Shown here piece after piece: positions 42,072 to 50,506 of a stretch of DNA of 58,556 nt (its first letter is position 1; every line of letters starts with the position of its first letter). This stretch comes from Halobellus captivus (GTDB taxonomy: Archaea; Halobacteriota; Halobacteria; Halobacteriales; Haloferacaceae). The notes beneath the pieces were generated by a model that was given only the letters and a program-made list of their open reading frames with translations, made no database searches and had not been told where the DNA came from. The stretch is from positions 20,706-79,261 of the forward strand of contig NZ_VJXQ01000007.1 of assembly GCF_007655485.1 (NCBI RefSeq), in the 5' to 3' direction. A program made the position numbers and the translations under genes.

Positions 42072-43334
42072 TTACGGGTTTGTGCGCTGTTCGTTGGGAT
42101 TTGTCCCGAGTTCGGGGGCGTCTGTGGTCGAACGCCACTCGTGATTGCCCCACTGGAACCGCACGGGCCGCGCCATCGGCCTGACTTGCTTATCCGTGTT
42201 CCGCCTGAGGAACGTCTCCGAGGCGGTGAGATCTGAGTGTCCTTCGAAGCCACAGGGACAGGTCAGTGTCTCCCGATGCCGAACCGTATCCGTTTGCTCG
42301 CCACACTCCGGACATGTCTGGCTCGTCCAGGCTTCGCTTTCCTCTTCTACCGCAATTCCATGTTCCTCACAGACCGACTGAAGCTGGTCGATGAACTTCT
42401 TGAATGCCCAGAAGTTCTCTAATTTCTCGTTGATTTCAGGGGATGGTTGTGTCTTGATGACCCCCGTTAGATCGCCAAAATACACCGTTGCGATCCCTTC
42501 GTCGTACAACCGCTCGACGAGGTCACGGATGAGGTCCTTCTGGGCATGGGTCCGTTGGCGGGAGCGTTTGCGGTAAAGTCGGCGGATACGCTGGCTCGTG
42601 TCCTGATCTGGCGGCAGCTTGCACGATAAACGTGCAATCTCTTCGGTTGTTGATCGGAACTGCTCGAACAGCTCCTCACCATCGTAGAGGTATTGCTCAC
42701 CAGTAGTGGTCGTACAGGCAACGAGGTTGTTGACACCCAGATCGAGGGCGGCTTCCTCCGAAGCCAGTGGTGAATCCAGTTCCGATTCGTCAATCGTCAC
42801 TGGTTGATATGCCCGATAGGTGTCTTCGACCTCATCATACTGGATCTCCAGCTCACCCTGTTCGCCGGACCATTTCGGATCTCCACGGACCTCCAATCGA
42901 AGGCGCTCGAAATAGCCCATGTGGTACTCGTCTTTGAGGTCCTGGCCGACCGGAATTTCGACCCGGGAGTGTTCGCCCCACTGGATTTCGTATGAGTCGT
43001 TTCGAACGAACAGCCGGAGGTCACGCCCGTCGTCTGCGTTTCCCCAGTAGCCGGGCGGGGACGCGTCCTCACCGCTTTCCAACAGCGCGAAAAACGAGTT
43101 CCAGGCGGCGTTATTCTTCCGTGTCACCGTCTGGACGCCGGCCGCGCCGAGCTGGCCTTTGTATTGGCCGCGAAACTCATCTGTCTCCCAGATGCTTTCG
43201 TCGTCGAAGAACTGCTGCCGGCGGGCATAGGTCAGCTCGTTCCAGAAGCTCGCCGTCGCGTCCATAACCTCCTGTAACAGGGCCTCATCCGACTCCGAGC
43301 GGGGCCGCACTTCGAAGGTGTTGGTCCGCTTCAT
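42072..43334 (-). mobile_element. tnpB: TnpB of an IS200/IS605-type (IS1341-like) element
   Basis: A 420-aa TnpB, the RNA-guided nuclease ancestor of Cas12. RuvC pieces: [13 protein letters not shown] (first Asp), [10 protein letters not shown] (second motif), [11 protein letters not shown] (third Asp). The zinc finger is [13 protein letters not shown]...CPCGFEG. In most TnpB proteins the second motif has a Glu before D-L; here it is G-D-L, which appears usual for haloarchaeal members. No TnpA is nearby, so this is a stand-alone tnpB. Its ATG overlaps the stop of a 64-aa gene (ATGA), an odd coupling for a transposon gene. Confidence 0.9.
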
Positions 43335-43525
43335 CGTTGGCTCACCTCCTGGTCAAGCTGTGCCCACCGACGTGGAATGTAGCCGTAGCGCTCGATCTCG
43401 GCGGCCTGTTCACGGAGGAGCCCGACGAGGACTTGCTCGGGGACACCTGCCTGAGCCTGTTCGGCCAACAGCCTCTGGAGCGCATTACGGGCGTCCCCGA
43501 TTTCCGCAGGATCGCTATCGTCCAT
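43331..43525 (-). CDS. 64-aa helical protein coupled to tnpB
   Basis: A small protein ([20 protein letters not shown], then [18 protein letters not shown]), mostly helical and charged. Its stop overlaps the tnpB start by 4 bp, and its ATG lies inside the 3' end of the gene at 43515-43724. No family recognised. It may belong to the plasmid gene set with the tnpB inserted after it, or be a TnpB partner; co-occurrence elsewhere would decide. Confidence 0.65.
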   Translation of the reverse strand: MDDSDPAEIGDARNALQRLLAEQAQAGVPEQVLVGLLREQAAEIERYGYIPRRWAQLDQEVSQR

Positions 43526-43724
43526 CGATGCGCTCCTGGGTATCCCCGGTTTGGTATTTGAATGTTGGCGGGGTGATCCCGCTCGGAGAATTACTCTGTT
43601 TCTGTTCAAACACGGCGCCGGCGTGTGGGTCAGCGCCGACCAGACGGTCGAACACCGTCTTTCCGGTGGCCACCGCGTCGTCGTGGGTCGATTCCTCTAC
43701 TAGTGTGTATATGACCATGTGCAT
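43515..43724 (-). CDS. Truncated paralogue of the 163-aa protein
   Basis: A 69-aa frame whose first 40 residues match the N-terminus of the protein at 40369-40860 (MHMVIY, GKTVF-RL-GA, AVF), after which the sequence diverges (EQKQSNSPSGITPPTFKYQT) and stops early. Either a short form of the family or a gene cut by rearrangement. It has its own leader palindrome (43780). Confidence 0.6.
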   Translation of the reverse strand: MHMVIYTLVEESTHDDAVATGKTVFDRLVGADPHAGAVFEQKQSNSPSGITPPTFKYQTGDTQERIDGR

Positions 43725-43779
43725 CTCGAACACCTCGAAGCGCCGACGCACCGAGGATCGTTGCTCGCTCTCCCGGCTG

Positions 43780-43810
43780 CACCGGCAATGGGTGCCGGCG
43801 CAAAACAAAC
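43780..43810 (-). promoter_or_regulatory. Leader palindrome element, variant
   Basis: Arms CACCGGC and GCCGGCG/GGTGCCGG-type repeats (GCACCGGCAATGGGTGCCGG) followed by CGC and AAAACAAAC on the plus strand; start codon 56 bp away. Confidence 0.5.
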
Positions 43811-43958
43811 GCTACCCGCTCAGCAGAATGGAATTCAAGAACGAGGCGTCTGGCACGTCCGGGTAGTACTCTACGGGGTGGGTGTCATGAAATGCGGACT
43901 GACTACGATGGCCGGGGCTTCGAGAACGCCTCGTCCCTGAGCAAGCGCCTCGATCGGT

Positions 43959-44735
43959 TCACTTCTGGTGGCGACGGGCTACCAAGAGCGCGCTGGCGGC
44001 CAGTACTGCGACGACAGCAACGCCGATACCGAATCCAGGTGCGCCAGCTCCACTCGTCCCATCATCGGCGTCAGTCGCGGTTCCACCCACTGCGGGTGCA
44101 AACACCGCCTCGAATCCCTCGAACTGCGTGGTCGCACTCCACCTCGCGCTGTTCTGCTGTTGGTTGGTCGGCGTCGGGGTGGCCGTACCCAGCGCGTAGC
44201 CGTCGGGACCGACGATTCTAAACGGCCGATCGATGTCGAACCCGCTGGCAAACGGTTCCCGGAGCACGAGTCGGTCGCCCTCCTGGGCGGCGAGCCCGTC
44301 CCACGTCACCGACAGGCCGACGATGCCGGTGTCGTTCTCGGTCGAGAACGTCATATCGGGGTTTCGAATCGCCATCTCACGACCGGTGTCGTTTTCTGCC
44401 CGGTTTGCGATGGCCCGCATTCGGGCCGCAAACCGATTTGTTCGCTGTTCTCGGGCAGTCTCGTTCGCGCGCAGTGCCTCGAACGCCTCGCGTTCGCTGT
44501 CGGTGGTCAGATCGAAGGTGGTGACCAGCGTCACGTGAGCCGATCCGTCGGTCTCGAGGTCGACGACGAACGCTGGCTCCGCGGGTAGCGACGCTGCCGA
44601 TTCGGTGGATTGTGCTGTCGCCGCCGTTGCAGCCACAGACGCCATCACGAGCAGGACGAGGGCGACGAGGACGCAGCCGAGACGGATCCTCTCCGTTGCC
44701 GCGAGACGTGTGGTCAAGTCGGGACGGTCAGTCAT
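43959..44735 (-). CDS. Secreted surface protein, DUF7345-like, with PGF-CTERM-like tail
   Basis: A 258-aa protein: N-terminal signal/TM (VLVALVLLVMASVAATAATA), a DUF7345-like extracellular domain (about 52-200) with TGREMAI and TWDGLAAQEGD motifs, and a C-terminus PGFGIGVAVVAVLAASALLV followed by ARRH. That tail fits the PGF-CTERM signal processed by archaeosortase A. The extracellular domain is paralogous to the one in the membrane-bound regulator at 46825-47940. A GTTTATT box lies about 40 bp upstream. Confidence 0.78.
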   Translation of the reverse strand: MTDRPDLTTRLAATERIRLGCVLVALVLLVMASVAATAATAQSTESAASLPAEPAFVVDLETDGSAHVTLVTTFDLTTDSEREAFEALRANETAREQRTNRFAARMRAIANRAENDTGREMAIRNPDMTFSTENDTGIVGLSVTWDGLAAQEGDRLVLREPFASGFDIDRPFRIVGPDGYALGTATPTPTNQQQNSARWSATTQFEGFEAVFAPAVGGTATDADDGTSGAGAPGFGIGVAVVAVLAASALLVARRHQK

Positions 44736-44830
44736 GGATGTGTATCATAGGTCAGTGGAAACTGTCATTACTGAATAAACGTAGTGCTTGGTACAGTTGA
44801 CAACCTGAAATCGCACGCGTAGGACGTTAC

Positions 44831-46600
44831 CTAGCTTTCGTCGTTCTCGTCAGTGTCGTCTTCGGGGGTCTCAGTTTCTTCTTCCTCTTCCTCGTCGGAA
44901 TCCTCCTCGTCATCGCCTTCCTCATCTTCCTCGTCGGCCTCTTCCTCACGTTCCTCTTCGTCTTCTTCGTCCGCATCAGCGTCGCCCTCACTCTCGTCTT
45001 CTTCGTCCGCTTCGCGTTCTTCCTCCTCGTCTTCAGCCTTGTCACCGTCGCCTTCATGCGCTTCCTCGGTCAGCGTGAGCGAGCCGTTCTGCACCGTGAA
45101 TTCGAGCTCGGCCTCGAAGGCGCCTTTGACGACCTCGAGTTCGAGCTCCTCGGTCGAATTCGCGTCGATCGTGAACGTCACCGTCCCGTCAGAGTTGGTC
45201 GTCCCGACTGCCTGCCCGTTCGCGTAGACCGTCGCGTTCGCGACACTCGAGCCGTTGTAGGAGACGGCCACCGAGACGGTATCGTCAGCAAGCGAGGCAT
45301 CCACGTTCAGCTGCCGGAAGACCTCGCTCTCCTCGTCTTCCTCCTCGAACTCGAATTCGAGCTCACCCTCGGCCTCACCCTTCTGGGCCGTGAGTTCCGC
45401 CTCGCCGCTCTCGGGGAGCGTCACCGTCACCGTTCCGTTGGCGTCGGTCGTCCCGACGACCTGCTCGTTCAGGAAGACGGTGACGTTCTCGGCGGGCGCC
45501 CCGTTCGAGAGGACTGTGATTGTGACCGTCGCATTCGGACCGGGCCTCCCGTCGGAGACGACCATCGCGAGTTCGCCGTCTTCCGCATCTTCGTCATCCT
45601 CACTGTCTTCACCTTCGTCCTCACGTTCCTTCTCGTCTTCCTCGTCCTCGGCGCCACGGCGTTCGATCTCCTCTTCGAGCGAGAAGACCTCACCCGAGGA
45701 GCCGTCGACGCTGACTTCGGCCTCGCCGGTCTGATTGTCCGCACCCCGGAGAACGAACGCGAACTCGTAGGCACCCTCGTCCTGCTTGATTTTCGCCTCC
45801 GTGAGCGTCCAGGAACCGTTTTCGGGCGTCGAAAGCGCTGCTCGCGCCGTGTCCAGAGCATCGGCCTGGCTCACTGTGATGTTCCGATCGTCGTCACGTG
45901 GGCGCTCGATCTCGCGGGACTGCTCGCCGTCTTCACTCTGTATCTCGATCGAGAGACCATCGGCGGTTTCGAGTTCGATCTCACCCTCTGACTGGCCAGT
46001 GAACTGCTTGAGCAGTGCGGCGGCCCCAGTGCCGCTGACGCTACTCAGGTTTTCGACGGATGCACGCAGCGACGACTGGTTCATGTCGGCCGCCCGAAGT
46101 TCGAGTGCGGAGACGTTCTGGGCGCGCTTCTGAAGCTGCTCGTAGCTGTTGAGGAGATTCGTCGCCCGCGCGTTCAGCGTGGCGAGGCGCGGGGCGTACT
46201 CGGATTTGCTAATCTCGCCCTCCTCATACGCCTCGGTGGCCTCTTCGTAGTCCTCGCGGATGTCCTCGGCACGCTCGCGCAATTCCTCTGCGCGGTCGGC
46301 GATGGCCTCGGCCTGCTCTTCTTCGTTCGCGCCTTCGACCGACACTTCAAAGGCGGTGTTCTCGAAGTCGGTCTGTACTTCGTCGCTCGAGACGTCGATA
46401 ACCGTCGAGAGTTGCTGTCCGACGGTGACGTTCACGCTCGAGTTGTTCTGCGTTGCATTCTCTTGGGCGGTGGCAGCCACTGCCGCGTTCCCATCGATGG
46501 CTGACACGCCACCGGTTGTCGACACTGCCGCCGCCGGGACTGTCAGCCCGACGACGAAGAACAGTGCGAGCAGTGCATATCCGAGTGACTTTGCTTTCAT
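44831..46600 (-). CDS. Large secreted protein (DUF7096-like) with acidic tail
   Basis: A 589-aa protein: signal peptide (about 1-25), a helical coiled-coil region (about 95-165: EEQAEAIADRAEELRERAED), a PepSY-like segment (about 245-305), and two beta-sandwich modules of carboxypeptidase-regulatory type (NVTVFLNEQVVGTTDANGTV and NATVYANGQAVGTTNSDGTV). It ends in a 75-residue Glu/Asp run. Many N-x-T/S sites suggest glycosylation. Family label from memory. Divergent from the regulator gene at 46825, which may control it. Confidence 0.75.
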   Translation of the reverse strand: MKAKSLGYALLALFFVVGLTVPAAAVSTTGGVSAIDGNAAVAATAQENATQNNSSVNVTVGQQLSTVIDVSSDEVQTDFENTAFEVSVEGANEEEQAEAIADRAEELRERAEDIREDYEEATEAYEEGEISKSEYAPRLATLNARATNLLNSYEQLQKRAQNVSALELRAADMNQSSLRASVENLSSVSGTGAAALLKQFTGQSEGEIELETADGLSIEIQSEDGEQSREIERPRDDDRNITVSQADALDTARAALSTPENGSWTLTEAKIKQDEGAYEFAFVLRGADNQTGEAEVSVDGSSGEVFSLEEEIERRGAEDEEDEKEREDEGEDSEDDEDAEDGELAMVVSDGRPGPNATVTITVLSNGAPAENVTVFLNEQVVGTTDANGTVTVTLPESGEAELTAQKGEAEGELEFEFEEEDEESEVFRQLNVDASLADDTVSVAVSYNGSSVANATVYANGQAVGTTNSDGTVTFTIDANSTEELELEVVKGAFEAELEFTVQNGSLTLTEEAHEGDGDKAEDEEEEREADEEDESEGDADADEEDEEEREEEADEEDEEGDDEEDSDEEEEEETETPEDDTDENDES

Positions 46601-46788
46601 CGTGATCCATTTGTATACGGGATAGAGTCATAAACTGGCGAGATAGTCAGAGTGATTCGCGGACGTTTGCACTCATTTGCACCGAACGTGTTCGTTCAAA
46701 TCACCTCACTGCGGGGTGATACGGCCCTGTCCGCAATCAAGCACTCCACGGGTGATTTGGTCTGCAGACGCGTCCGATGAACAAACAA

Positions 46789-46796
46789 TTTATACG
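46789..46796 (+). promoter_or_regulatory. TATA box for the membrane-anchored regulator
   Basis: TTTATACG, 30 bp upstream of the ATG at 46825; spacing predicts a leader of only a few bases. Confidence 0.6.
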
Positions 46797-46824
46797 TATT
46801 TCGTCGAAATCCGGATGCAACTGA

Positions 46825-47940
46825 ATGACTAAGTCACTGCGGAAGCCTTGGGTGGCTGTCTTTTCGGTGTGTGTTCTCGGTCTCTTGCTCACTGCGACCT
46901 TTCTGCCGATGGCGGCTGTGAACGCTGCAGGACAGACGGCACAACCCGAGACGGATAACACGGTCACTCGGATTCATGTCTATCCGAACGGGTCGGCGCA
47001 GTGGACGATTCAGATTCGAACTCGGCTCGACAGCGACGACCGCGTCACCGAGTACGAAGCGTTCCAGGAGCGCTTCCGAGAGAACACATCGCGCTATCTC
47101 GACCCGTTCCGCCAGCGGATGCAGGGTGTCGTCGCCAATGCGGCCAACGCGACCGGCCGCGAGATGCGTGCCGTGAACTTCACTGCCTCGACGAGCATCC
47201 AGGAGGTTCCTCGTCGCTGGGGGATCGTCACCTACCAGTTCACCTGGACGGGCTTCGCCGCCCAGCAGAACGACTCGCTCGTCGTTGGAGACGTGTTCCA
47301 GGGCGGTTTCTTCCTGGCAGCGAACGATACGCTCGAAATCGAGGCACCGACTGAGTACGAAATCACCCGCGTAGAACCGACGCCCAACAGCCGGGACGAT
47401 GGGGTCGTGACGTGGGTCGGTCGCGAGGACTTTGCTAACCGCCACCCTCACGTGGTGTTCAACCCCACCACTGAACCACAACAAACCGGTGGGCAGTCAT
47501 CGACGCCGAACGGGGCGACGTCGTCGCCGTTCAGTGATACCGGACCGGGAATGGTCCTGGGCGGGGTACTCCTGGTGGCCCTCGTCGGCATCGGTGCGTA
47601 CATCGGCTGGCGCCGCCGCGACGATGCGAGCGGCAGCGAACCCCCTGAGCCGGTGAACGAGGCTGTGGATACAGATGGTCCGGCGCAGGCACCGACAGGT
47701 GATGAGGTGCCGGCAGATGACACGGCAACAGGCGGGGCGGTCATGACCGATCCCGAACGCGTCCAGGAACTACTCGAAGCGAACGGTGGACGCATGCGCC
47801 AAGCCGCCATCGCCGACGAGTTTGACTGGTCGGCCTCGAAAACGTCACGCGTCATCGGGAATATGGTCGACGAGGGAACGATTGAGAAACTCCAGCTAGG
47901 CCGCGAGAACCTGATCGAGATCGCCGACGCTGACGAGTGA
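46825..47940 (+). CDS. Membrane-anchored transcription regulator: DUF7345-like sensor, TM, wHTH
   Basis: A 371-aa protein: signal/TM (about 8-32), an extracellular DUF7345-like domain (about 45-215, with TGREMRAV and TWTGFAAQQND), one TM helix (GMVLGGVLLVALVGIGAYIGW, about 245-265), a flexible acidic linker, and a cytoplasmic winged helix (about 310-368: LLEANGGRMRQAAIADEFDW, then SASKTSRVIGNMVDEG). A one-component system that reads the outside and binds DNA inside. The paralogous secreted protein (43959) and the DUF7096-like protein (divergent) are likely targets or ligands. Confidence 0.85.
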   Translation: MTKSLRKPWVAVFSVCVLGLLLTATFLPMAAVNAAGQTAQPETDNTVTRIHVYPNGSAQWTIQIRTRLDSDDRVTEYEAFQERFRENTSRYLDPFRQRMQGVVANAANATGREMRAVNFTASTSIQEVPRRWGIVTYQFTWTGFAAQQNDSLVVGDVFQGGFFLAANDTLEIEAPTEYEITRVEPTPNSRDDGVVTWVGREDFANRHPHVVFNPTTEPQQTGGQSSTPNGATSSPFSDTGPGMVLGGVLLVALVGIGAYIGWRRRDDASGSEPPEPVNEAVDTDGPAQAPTGDEVPADDTATGGAVMTDPERVQELLEANGGRMRQAAIADEFDWSASKTSRVIGNMVDEGTIEKLQLGRENLIEIADADE

Positions 47941-47969
47941 CGCGGTCGGGAATTCGTCCCCGTCAACCC

Positions 47970-48044
47970 CTAGGTCAAGTGGAAGACGTCTGCAGGTTCC
48001 TCGACGTCGTCGCAGCTTGCAGTGTCGCCATGTCTGGACTTCAC
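47970..48044 (-). pseudogene. 3' remnant of a DUF7567-like gene
   Basis: A 24-codon frame (GTG start possible at 48044) ending CDDVEEPADVFHLT then stop. It matches the C-terminus of the gene at 39530 (FDDIEEPEEVSHLA). The zinc ribbon and the rest are gone, but the leader palindrome (48053) stands at the normal distance, so a deletion has removed the body of the gene. Confidence 0.6.
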
Positions 48045-48052
48045 GGGGTCGC

Positions 48053-48082
48053 CCCCGCACCCCCTGTCGGGGGCGATAAACC
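48053..48082 (-). promoter_or_regulatory. Leader palindrome element before a gene remnant
   Basis: CCCCCGCACCCCCTGTCGGG followed by GGCGATAAAC on the plus strand; palindrome CCCCCTGTCGGGGG. Confidence 0.7.
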
Positions 48083-48123
48083 GACGCGAGAGCTGCCTCC
48101 CGAGGCGTGGCCGGCGACGCCAG

Positions 48124-48366
48124 TTAGGAGTCTGCGTGGGCGTTCGCCCCGGCTCCGTCGCCCGGCCGGGTGAGAAGGTTCACCGCTTCCAGGAGGTCTC
48201 TCGCGGTCTCGACTCGCTCTCGATCTGCGTCGTCCAACCGGTCGACGTCAAGTCGATTGAGATTGCTGAGTACACGATGCATCCGGTAGCCCTGTTTGAA
48301 CTCTTGCTCCATCGGAAGCGCCTCGCTGCTCGCCGGCGCGGAAAGACTCCCCATCGAGACTGGCAT
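48124..48366 (-). CDS. Small helical plasmid protein, function unknown
   Basis: An 80-aa protein; the middle (FKQGYRMHRVLSNLNRL, then ERVETARDLLEAVNLL) looks like a helical bundle. Start at 48366 or the ATG four codons later. The fourth TTAACCAAC dyad lies 24 bp upstream, tying it to the genes at 4446, 16778 and 19146. No family recognised. Confidence 0.65.
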   Translation of the reverse strand: MPVSMGSLSAPASSEALPMEQEFKQGYRMHRVLSNLNRLDVDRLDDADRERVETARDLLEAVNLLTRPGDGAGANAHADS

Positions 48367-48389
48367 CGGGCTTGCAGGAGATCACGGCC

Positions 48390-48431
48390 TTAACCAACGA
48401 ACCTCGACACTACTCGCAGGCTGTTGGTTAA
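48390..48431. promoter_or_regulatory. TTAACCAACA dyad, copy 4 of 4
   Basis: Half-sites TTAACCAAC (48390-48398) and GTTGGTTAA (48423-48431), total span 42 bp, as in copies 2 and 3. Confidence 0.75.
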
Positions 48432-48450
48432 CCGACGCCCAGTACTGGTG

Positions 48451-49332
48451 CTACTCGAGACTGGGTCCGTAGCGAGCCGAGCCACACACCTGGCACTCCC
48501 AGATCGGCTGTCCCGTCCACGCCTCATCCGGTACCGACTCGTGGGTCTTGAACCGATGGTCGGTCGCCCGTCCACAGGGTTGACAGTCGAGTTCCTGAGT
48601 CGTCGGTACCGACGACTCTTGCCGATCAGCTGCAGCTTCGCCAGTAGATTCGGTCAGCGCCATCGCTGGGACCAGCCACACCGCGTCGTCGGCGCCGTCG
48701 AGGACCGCGTCGAGACGCGACGCGTCGCGGAGGCCATCTCCACGCTGGTCGTAGAGCCGCGTCGGGGGCTGCTCCTGACGCTCCGACGCGTCCTGCCCGT
48801 GCCACCCAGTCCGGTCACGGGCGGCACTGTGAAGCCGCTTTCCCTCTGCTGACGCCACCTGTACCGCGTCGGGGAGTGAGGGCCATTGCTCAGCCAACTG
48901 GCGCGCCGGCGCCTCGTCGAGGTCGTAGATGAGCGTGTAGTCGTCGACGGCCGGCTCCGCCTCGTTGGCGGAGAGGAGGTTCGCCGCGGCGCCGCCCTTC
49001 GCCACGGCGCCGTAGAACGTGGTCGACTCGACGACCAGGTGGACGATGCCGAGGCACGTCGTCGACGCTGCCTCGTCCGTGCCAGTCACGTCACCACCGA
49101 GATGGTTGCTGAGACAGAACCGGCATTTCGTCTGGCCATCTGGGACTGACGCCCCACAGGACCGGCACTCGCCGTCGGCGGCCGTCGGCGCATCAGGGTA
49201 GCCACCAGAGCTCGTCGCGACGCGTTGCCGCCGGGGGGCACCCTCACAGCCGTCGTCCAGCCTTGTATCCGGAATGTGGGACGCCTCGCCGGTCGGCCGC
49301 AGTTCCTCAAAGTCGGAGTAACGACCGTTCAT
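48451..49332 (-). CDS. Haloarchaeal plasmid zinc-ribbon protein ('biosurfactant protein 1'-type)
   Basis: A 293-aa protein with an N-terminal zinc ribbon (CRSCGASVPDGQTKCRFC), a central alpha/beta part (CLGIVHLVVESTTFYGAV) and a C-terminal ribbon (CQPCGRATDH...CQVCGSARYG). Similar haloarchaeal plasmid proteins carry the label 'biosurfactant protein 1', which I do not trust as function. I choose the ATG at 49332, because a TATA box (TTTAAA, 49368-49373) would place the transcript start near 49345, downstream of the alternative ATG at 49353. Confidence 0.75.
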   Translation of the reverse strand: MNGRYSDFEELRPTGEASHIPDTRLDDGCEGAPRRQRVATSSGGYPDAPTAADGECRSCGASVPDGQTKCRFCLSNHLGGDVTGTDEAASTTCLGIVHLVVESTTFYGAVAKGGAAANLLSANEAEPAVDDYTLIYDLDEAPARQLAEQWPSLPDAVQVASAEGKRLHSAARDRTGWHGQDASERQEQPPTRLYDQRGDGLRDASRLDAVLDGADDAVWLVPAMALTESTGEAAADRQESSVPTTQELDCQPCGRATDHRFKTHESVPDEAWTGQPIWECQVCGSARYGPSLE

Positions 49333-49367
49333 AGAGTAGTCTACAGAGAACATGGCTCGTCTTAGTG

Positions 49368-49373
49368 TTTAAA
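49368..49373 (-). promoter_or_regulatory. TATA box of the zinc-ribbon protein gene
   Basis: TTTAAA (same on both strands), 36 bp upstream of the chosen ATG. This gene has no leader palindrome. Confidence 0.5.
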
Positions 49374-49426
49374 TCGTAGCGTGGATAGAACGATGTGCAG
49401 TACAGACTGAGAGACAGTGATCTGCC

Positions 49427-50353
49427 TCAGGCGACCTGTTCCTCCAACGTATCCCGGTGTGCCCGAACAGTCGCCTTCGAGGCGTTCGCCACGTCCGCGG
49501 CCTCGGATTGCGTCAGCCATCGGCCCTCTTCGCGACCGGCCTTGTAGAGGCAGGCTGCGGCGAACCCGGCCGGATGAACGCCCGTCGTGACGCCCCGATC
49601 CTCGGCCTGCTCCGCCAGGGTTCGGGCCCGCTGTCGAATTTCGTCCGGACACTCGAGGTCCGAGGCGAGTCGCGGCACGAACATGCTGGGGGAGACGGGC
49701 TCAGCGGGGAGGCCCAGCTCTTCGTTCAGCGTTTTGTACGCGTTCGTGACTCGTGACTCCGCGACGCGGGCCATCTCGCTGACGTCGTCCACTAACCGCG
49801 AGAGGCCGTTGCACCGGCAGGCCCCGTAGACGCTGGCCGCGGCGATGGCCTCGATGGATCTGCCACGAAGCAGATCCTCGTTCTGGGCGCTCCGGAAGAG
49901 CTGGCACGCCTGGTCACGGACCGAATCGGAGAGTTCGAGGGCACTCGCCAACCGACGCACTTCGCCCAACCCGTGTGCGAGATTCCGTTCCGCTTTCGAG
50001 CGCCAGCGACCACGGGTCTGCTCACGACGCATCCGCGCGAGTCGCCGTCGCTTCTGCCCCGAGAGTTCGTTCCCCTTCGCGTCGGTACCGCACCCGATCT
50101 CCGTCGACAGGCCGCGGTCGTGGCGGGCCGCAGTGAGTGGAGCACCCGTTCGCTCGCGCTCCTCGTCGTCGTACGCCCGCCACTCCGGCCCGTGATCGAT
50201 ACGCTGTTCGTCGATAACCAGGCCACAGTCCTCGCAGACCGTTTCGACCGCGTTCGTGGTGACTCGGCCGTCGCACTCGGGACACTGATTCGCACTCGAT
50301 TCCGTTCGGACGTCTTCGTCGAATCCGCTCTCGTAGATGTCTCTGGTTGCCAT
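49427..50353 (-). CDS. tfb: Transcription initiation factor TFB, plasmid-encoded
   Basis: A 308-aa TFB: N-terminal zinc ribbon (CPECDGRVTT...CEDCGLVIDE), B-reader/linker (EWRAYDDEERERTGAP), and two cyclin-like repeats (about 115-205 and 215-305) with SIEAIAAASVYGACR and GFAAACLYKAG. TFB recruits RNA polymerase after TBP binds TATA. Haloarchaea carry several TFBs that tune gene sets, so this one may serve the plasmid's own promoters, including its own leader type (50391). I use the ATG at 50353. Confidence 0.95.
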   Translation of the reverse strand: MATRDIYESGFDEDVRTESSANQCPECDGRVTTNAVETVCEDCGLVIDEQRIDHGPEWRAYDDEERERTGAPLTAARHDRGLSTEIGCGTDAKGNELSGQKRRRLARMRREQTRGRWRSKAERNLAHGLGEVRRLASALELSDSVRDQACQLFRSAQNEDLLRGRSIEAIAAASVYGACRCNGLSRLVDDVSEMARVAESRVTNAYKTLNEELGLPAEPVSPSMFVPRLASDLECPDEIRQRARTLAEQAEDRGVTTGVHPAGFAAACLYKAGREEGRWLTQSEAADVANASKATVRAHRDTLEEQVA

Positions 50354-50390
50354 CGTTTTCACCGTGTTCAGGGACCCGCCAGTACAGCGA

Positions 50391-50418
50391 GCCCCTCACC
50401 CATTGAGGGGTAAAATAG
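50391..50418 (-). promoter_or_regulatory. Leader palindrome element (TFB gene)
   Basis: GCCCCTCACCCATTGAGGGG followed by TAAAATAG on the plus strand; arms CCCCTCA/TGAGGGG. Start codon 38 bp away. Confidence 0.7.
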
Positions 50419-50506
50419 AAACAACGACAGGCTCGGCTACTTCTGCTATCTGCTATGGTTGGGGCGGTTGATTAATGGTTGTCCGCTCATATTTTCTTTA
50501 TAAGGC

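Noticed and set aside
43892-44221. Plus-strand ORF beginning MRTDYDGRGFENASSLSKRL
   Set aside because: The first residues look protein-like, but the rest is antisense of the DUF7345-like gene and of low quality; at most a tiny remnant.
44853-45227. Serine-rich plus-strand ORF
   Set aside because: Antisense of the Glu/Asp-rich tail of the secreted protein; a pure codon artefact.
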